From Rhodospirillaceae bacterium (lineage in GTDB: Bacteria > Pseudomonadota > Alphaproteobacteria > MPNO01 > UBA2964): a stretch of 8,075 bases of DNA. Positions 7,314 to 8,075 of the stretch are shown here, in pieces; the first letter of the stretch is position 1; the number at the start of each line of letters is the position of its first letter. Location of the stretch: positions 1 to 8,075 of the forward strand of contig PBOV01000170.1 of the NCBI GenBank assembly GCA_002724505.1. The letters run 5' to 3'. The notes under the pieces are model-generated. The model was not told where the DNA came from, did not search any database, and was given only the letters and a program-made list of their open reading frames with translations. A program made the position numbers and the translations under genes.

Positions 7314-7350
7314 GCGGTCAGACACCGCCCGTTGTTCGCACGGGCTTTTA
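7314..7350 (+). terminator. Terminator-like hairpin with overlapping alternative stem in the rne leader
   Basis: GCCCGT (7327-7332) pairs perfectly with ACGGGC (7340-7345) around a 7-base loop and is followed by TTTTA (7346-7350), the shape of a short intrinsic terminator, ending only 26 bases before the rne start. A second stem, GCGGT (7314-7318) with ACCGC (7324-7328), shares two bases with the first, so the two cannot both form completely. This could be an attenuator, the end of a short leader RNA, or a structural element for RNase E feedback. The T-run is short, so strong termination is not expected. Confidence 0.4.
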
Positions 7351-7376
7351 GTTCTGGCCGTGGAGAAATAGTTTTA

Positions 7377-8075
7377 ATGACAAAACGAATGTTAATTGAC
7401 GGTACCCATCCGGAGGAAATTCGGGTGGTAATCACGAGTGGCAATCGCTTAGAAGAATATGACGTAGAAACATCCACTAAAACCCAACTCAAGGGTAATA
7501 TTTATCTTGCAAAGGTAACCAGAGTTGAGCCGTCATTGCAGGCCGCATTTGTTGATTATGGTGGAAATCGACATGGCTTCCTCGCCTTTAATGAAATTCA
7601 TCCAGATTATTATCAGATCCCAGTAGAAGATCGAGAAGCATTGAAACGCGACGTGGCACAGTTCGAAGCAAATGCATCTGCAGCGCAGGCCCATATCGAC
7701 GAAATTGATGGTAACGTGGAGAGAATAACCGAAGACCAGGATAACAGTGGAAGTATTGGAAAGAGCGAGAATAGAATAGCTGCGGAGGAAGTTCTCTCTG
7801 ACCAAGTCAGGGATGAAAACGAAGAAGACCCTGCCGAGAAAATCGAGTCGAAAGAAGGTGATGAGCCTGAACAAGCCACAGGACTTAATGAAAATAATTC
7901 ATTAGAGATAGGAGACCAGGAAGAAGAGGCTGAAAAGGACAGCGACAATATTAGCAAATTGGAACGCCGTGAAAACCCAATGCGCCGATATAAAATTCAA
8001 GAGGTAATAAAAAGAGGTCAAATTTTACTAATACAAGTCGTTAAAGAGGAACGTGGCAATAAAGGCGCGGCCCTA
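7377..8075 (+). CDS. rne: Ribonuclease E, N-terminal part (runs off window)
   Basis: This is the first 233 codons of RNase E/G-family endoribonuclease, the enzyme that starts decay of most mRNAs and scaffolds the RNA degradosome at the inner membrane. The start MTKRMLIDGTHPEEIRVVI matches the family N-terminus. A GGAG (7362-7365) lies 11 bases upstream, slightly far but usable. The S1 RNA-binding domain begins near residue 38 (KGNIYLAKVTRVEPSLQAAF, then VDYGGNRHGFL) and resumes at about 205-233 (IQEVIKRGQILLIQVVKEER, then GNKGAAL). Between these halves, residues of about 105-200 are a low-complexity, Glu/Asp-rich insertion. This split S1 domain is a known trait of alphaproteobacterial RNase E and favours RNase E over the shorter RNase G. 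The catalytic DNase I-like domain and the C-terminal scaffold lie beyond the window. Confidence 0.95.
   Translation, partial: MTKRMLIDGTHPEEIRVVITSGNRLEEYDVETSTKTQLKGNIYLAKVTRVEPSLQAAFVDYGGNRHGFLAFNEIHPDYYQIPVEDREALKRDVAQFEANASAAQAHIDEIDGNVERITEDQDNSGSIGKSENRIAAEEVLSDQVRDENEEDPAEKIESKEGDEPEQATGLNENNSLEIGDQEEEAEKDSDNISKLERRENPMRRYKIQEVIKRGQILLIQVVKEERGNKGAAL

Larger units (their letters stand above)
6943..7376. other. Intergenic region between divergent amiC and rne, no protein-coding gene seen
   Basis: This 434-base stretch must hold the promoters of both divergent transcription units and, on the + side, the rne leader. No tRNA, no convincing ORF and no recognised riboswitch could be seen. 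The half nearest amiC is AT-rich; the half nearest rne is GC-richer and has several inverted repeats, listed separately. A possible long-range pairing, TAACAG (7103-7108) with CTGTTA (7157-7162), also occurs. In E. coli the rne leader binds RNase E and mediates feedback decay of its own mRNA; whether this unrelated leader does the same is open. Confidence 0.6.

Noticed and set aside
7274..7957. Serine-rich and other long minus-strand frames opposite rne
   Set aside because: They are shadows of the acidic RNase E insertion, whose GAA/GAG codons read as TTC/CTC on the other strand; no family resemblance.

Overview
The window looks like a chromosomal segment of a moderately AT-rich alphaproteobacterium. 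The evidence is the gene order ribonuclease E (rne) divergent from an N-acetylmuramoyl-L-alanine amidase (amiC type), then penicillin-binding protein 1a (mrcA) and release factor 2 (prfB), which is a familiar alphaproteobacterial neighbourhood. RNase E also carries the long acidic insertion inside its S1 domain that is typical of this class. The genus cannot be told from the sequence. The genetic code appears standard: genes end in TAA, TAG and TGA, and RF2, the factor that reads TGA, is encoded here.

Layout. Positions 1-629 (+) are the wreck of a DUF455 (PF04305, ferritin-like) gene, with two in-frame stops and a frame change where the metal-binding core should be. A perfect TATAAT box follows, then an intact 319-codon HUH / REP-associated-type transposase-like gene (713-1672, +) whose expected catalytic tyrosine is histidine. 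Convergent with it, and sharing the palindrome TTAA as both stop codons, is bolA (1669-1977, -). Next come prfB (1974-3105, -), read through a programmed +1 frameshift; mrcA (3166-5628, -); and amiC (5701-6942, -). A 434-base intergenic region (6943-7376) with several hairpins separates amiC from the divergent rne gene, which runs off the right edge (7377-8075, +).

How the genes work together. amiC, mrcA, prfB and bolA all lie on the minus strand with gaps of 72, 60 and -4 bases and probably form one operon. It combines peptidoglycan cleavage (AmiC), peptidoglycan synthesis (PBP1a), termination at UGA/UAA (RF2) and an iron-sulfur/redox-linked factor (BolA). RF2 controls its own synthesis through the frameshift, and bolA translation is probably coupled to prfB by an ATGA overlap. 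The rne leader has terminator-like and mutually exclusive hairpins that could support feedback control, but this is inferred only.

I found no mobile island, CRISPR array or defence system, and no clearly undescribed system. The most unusual items are the possibly inactivated transposase next to the decayed DUF455 gene, the very strong prfB frameshift signal, and the structured rne leader.
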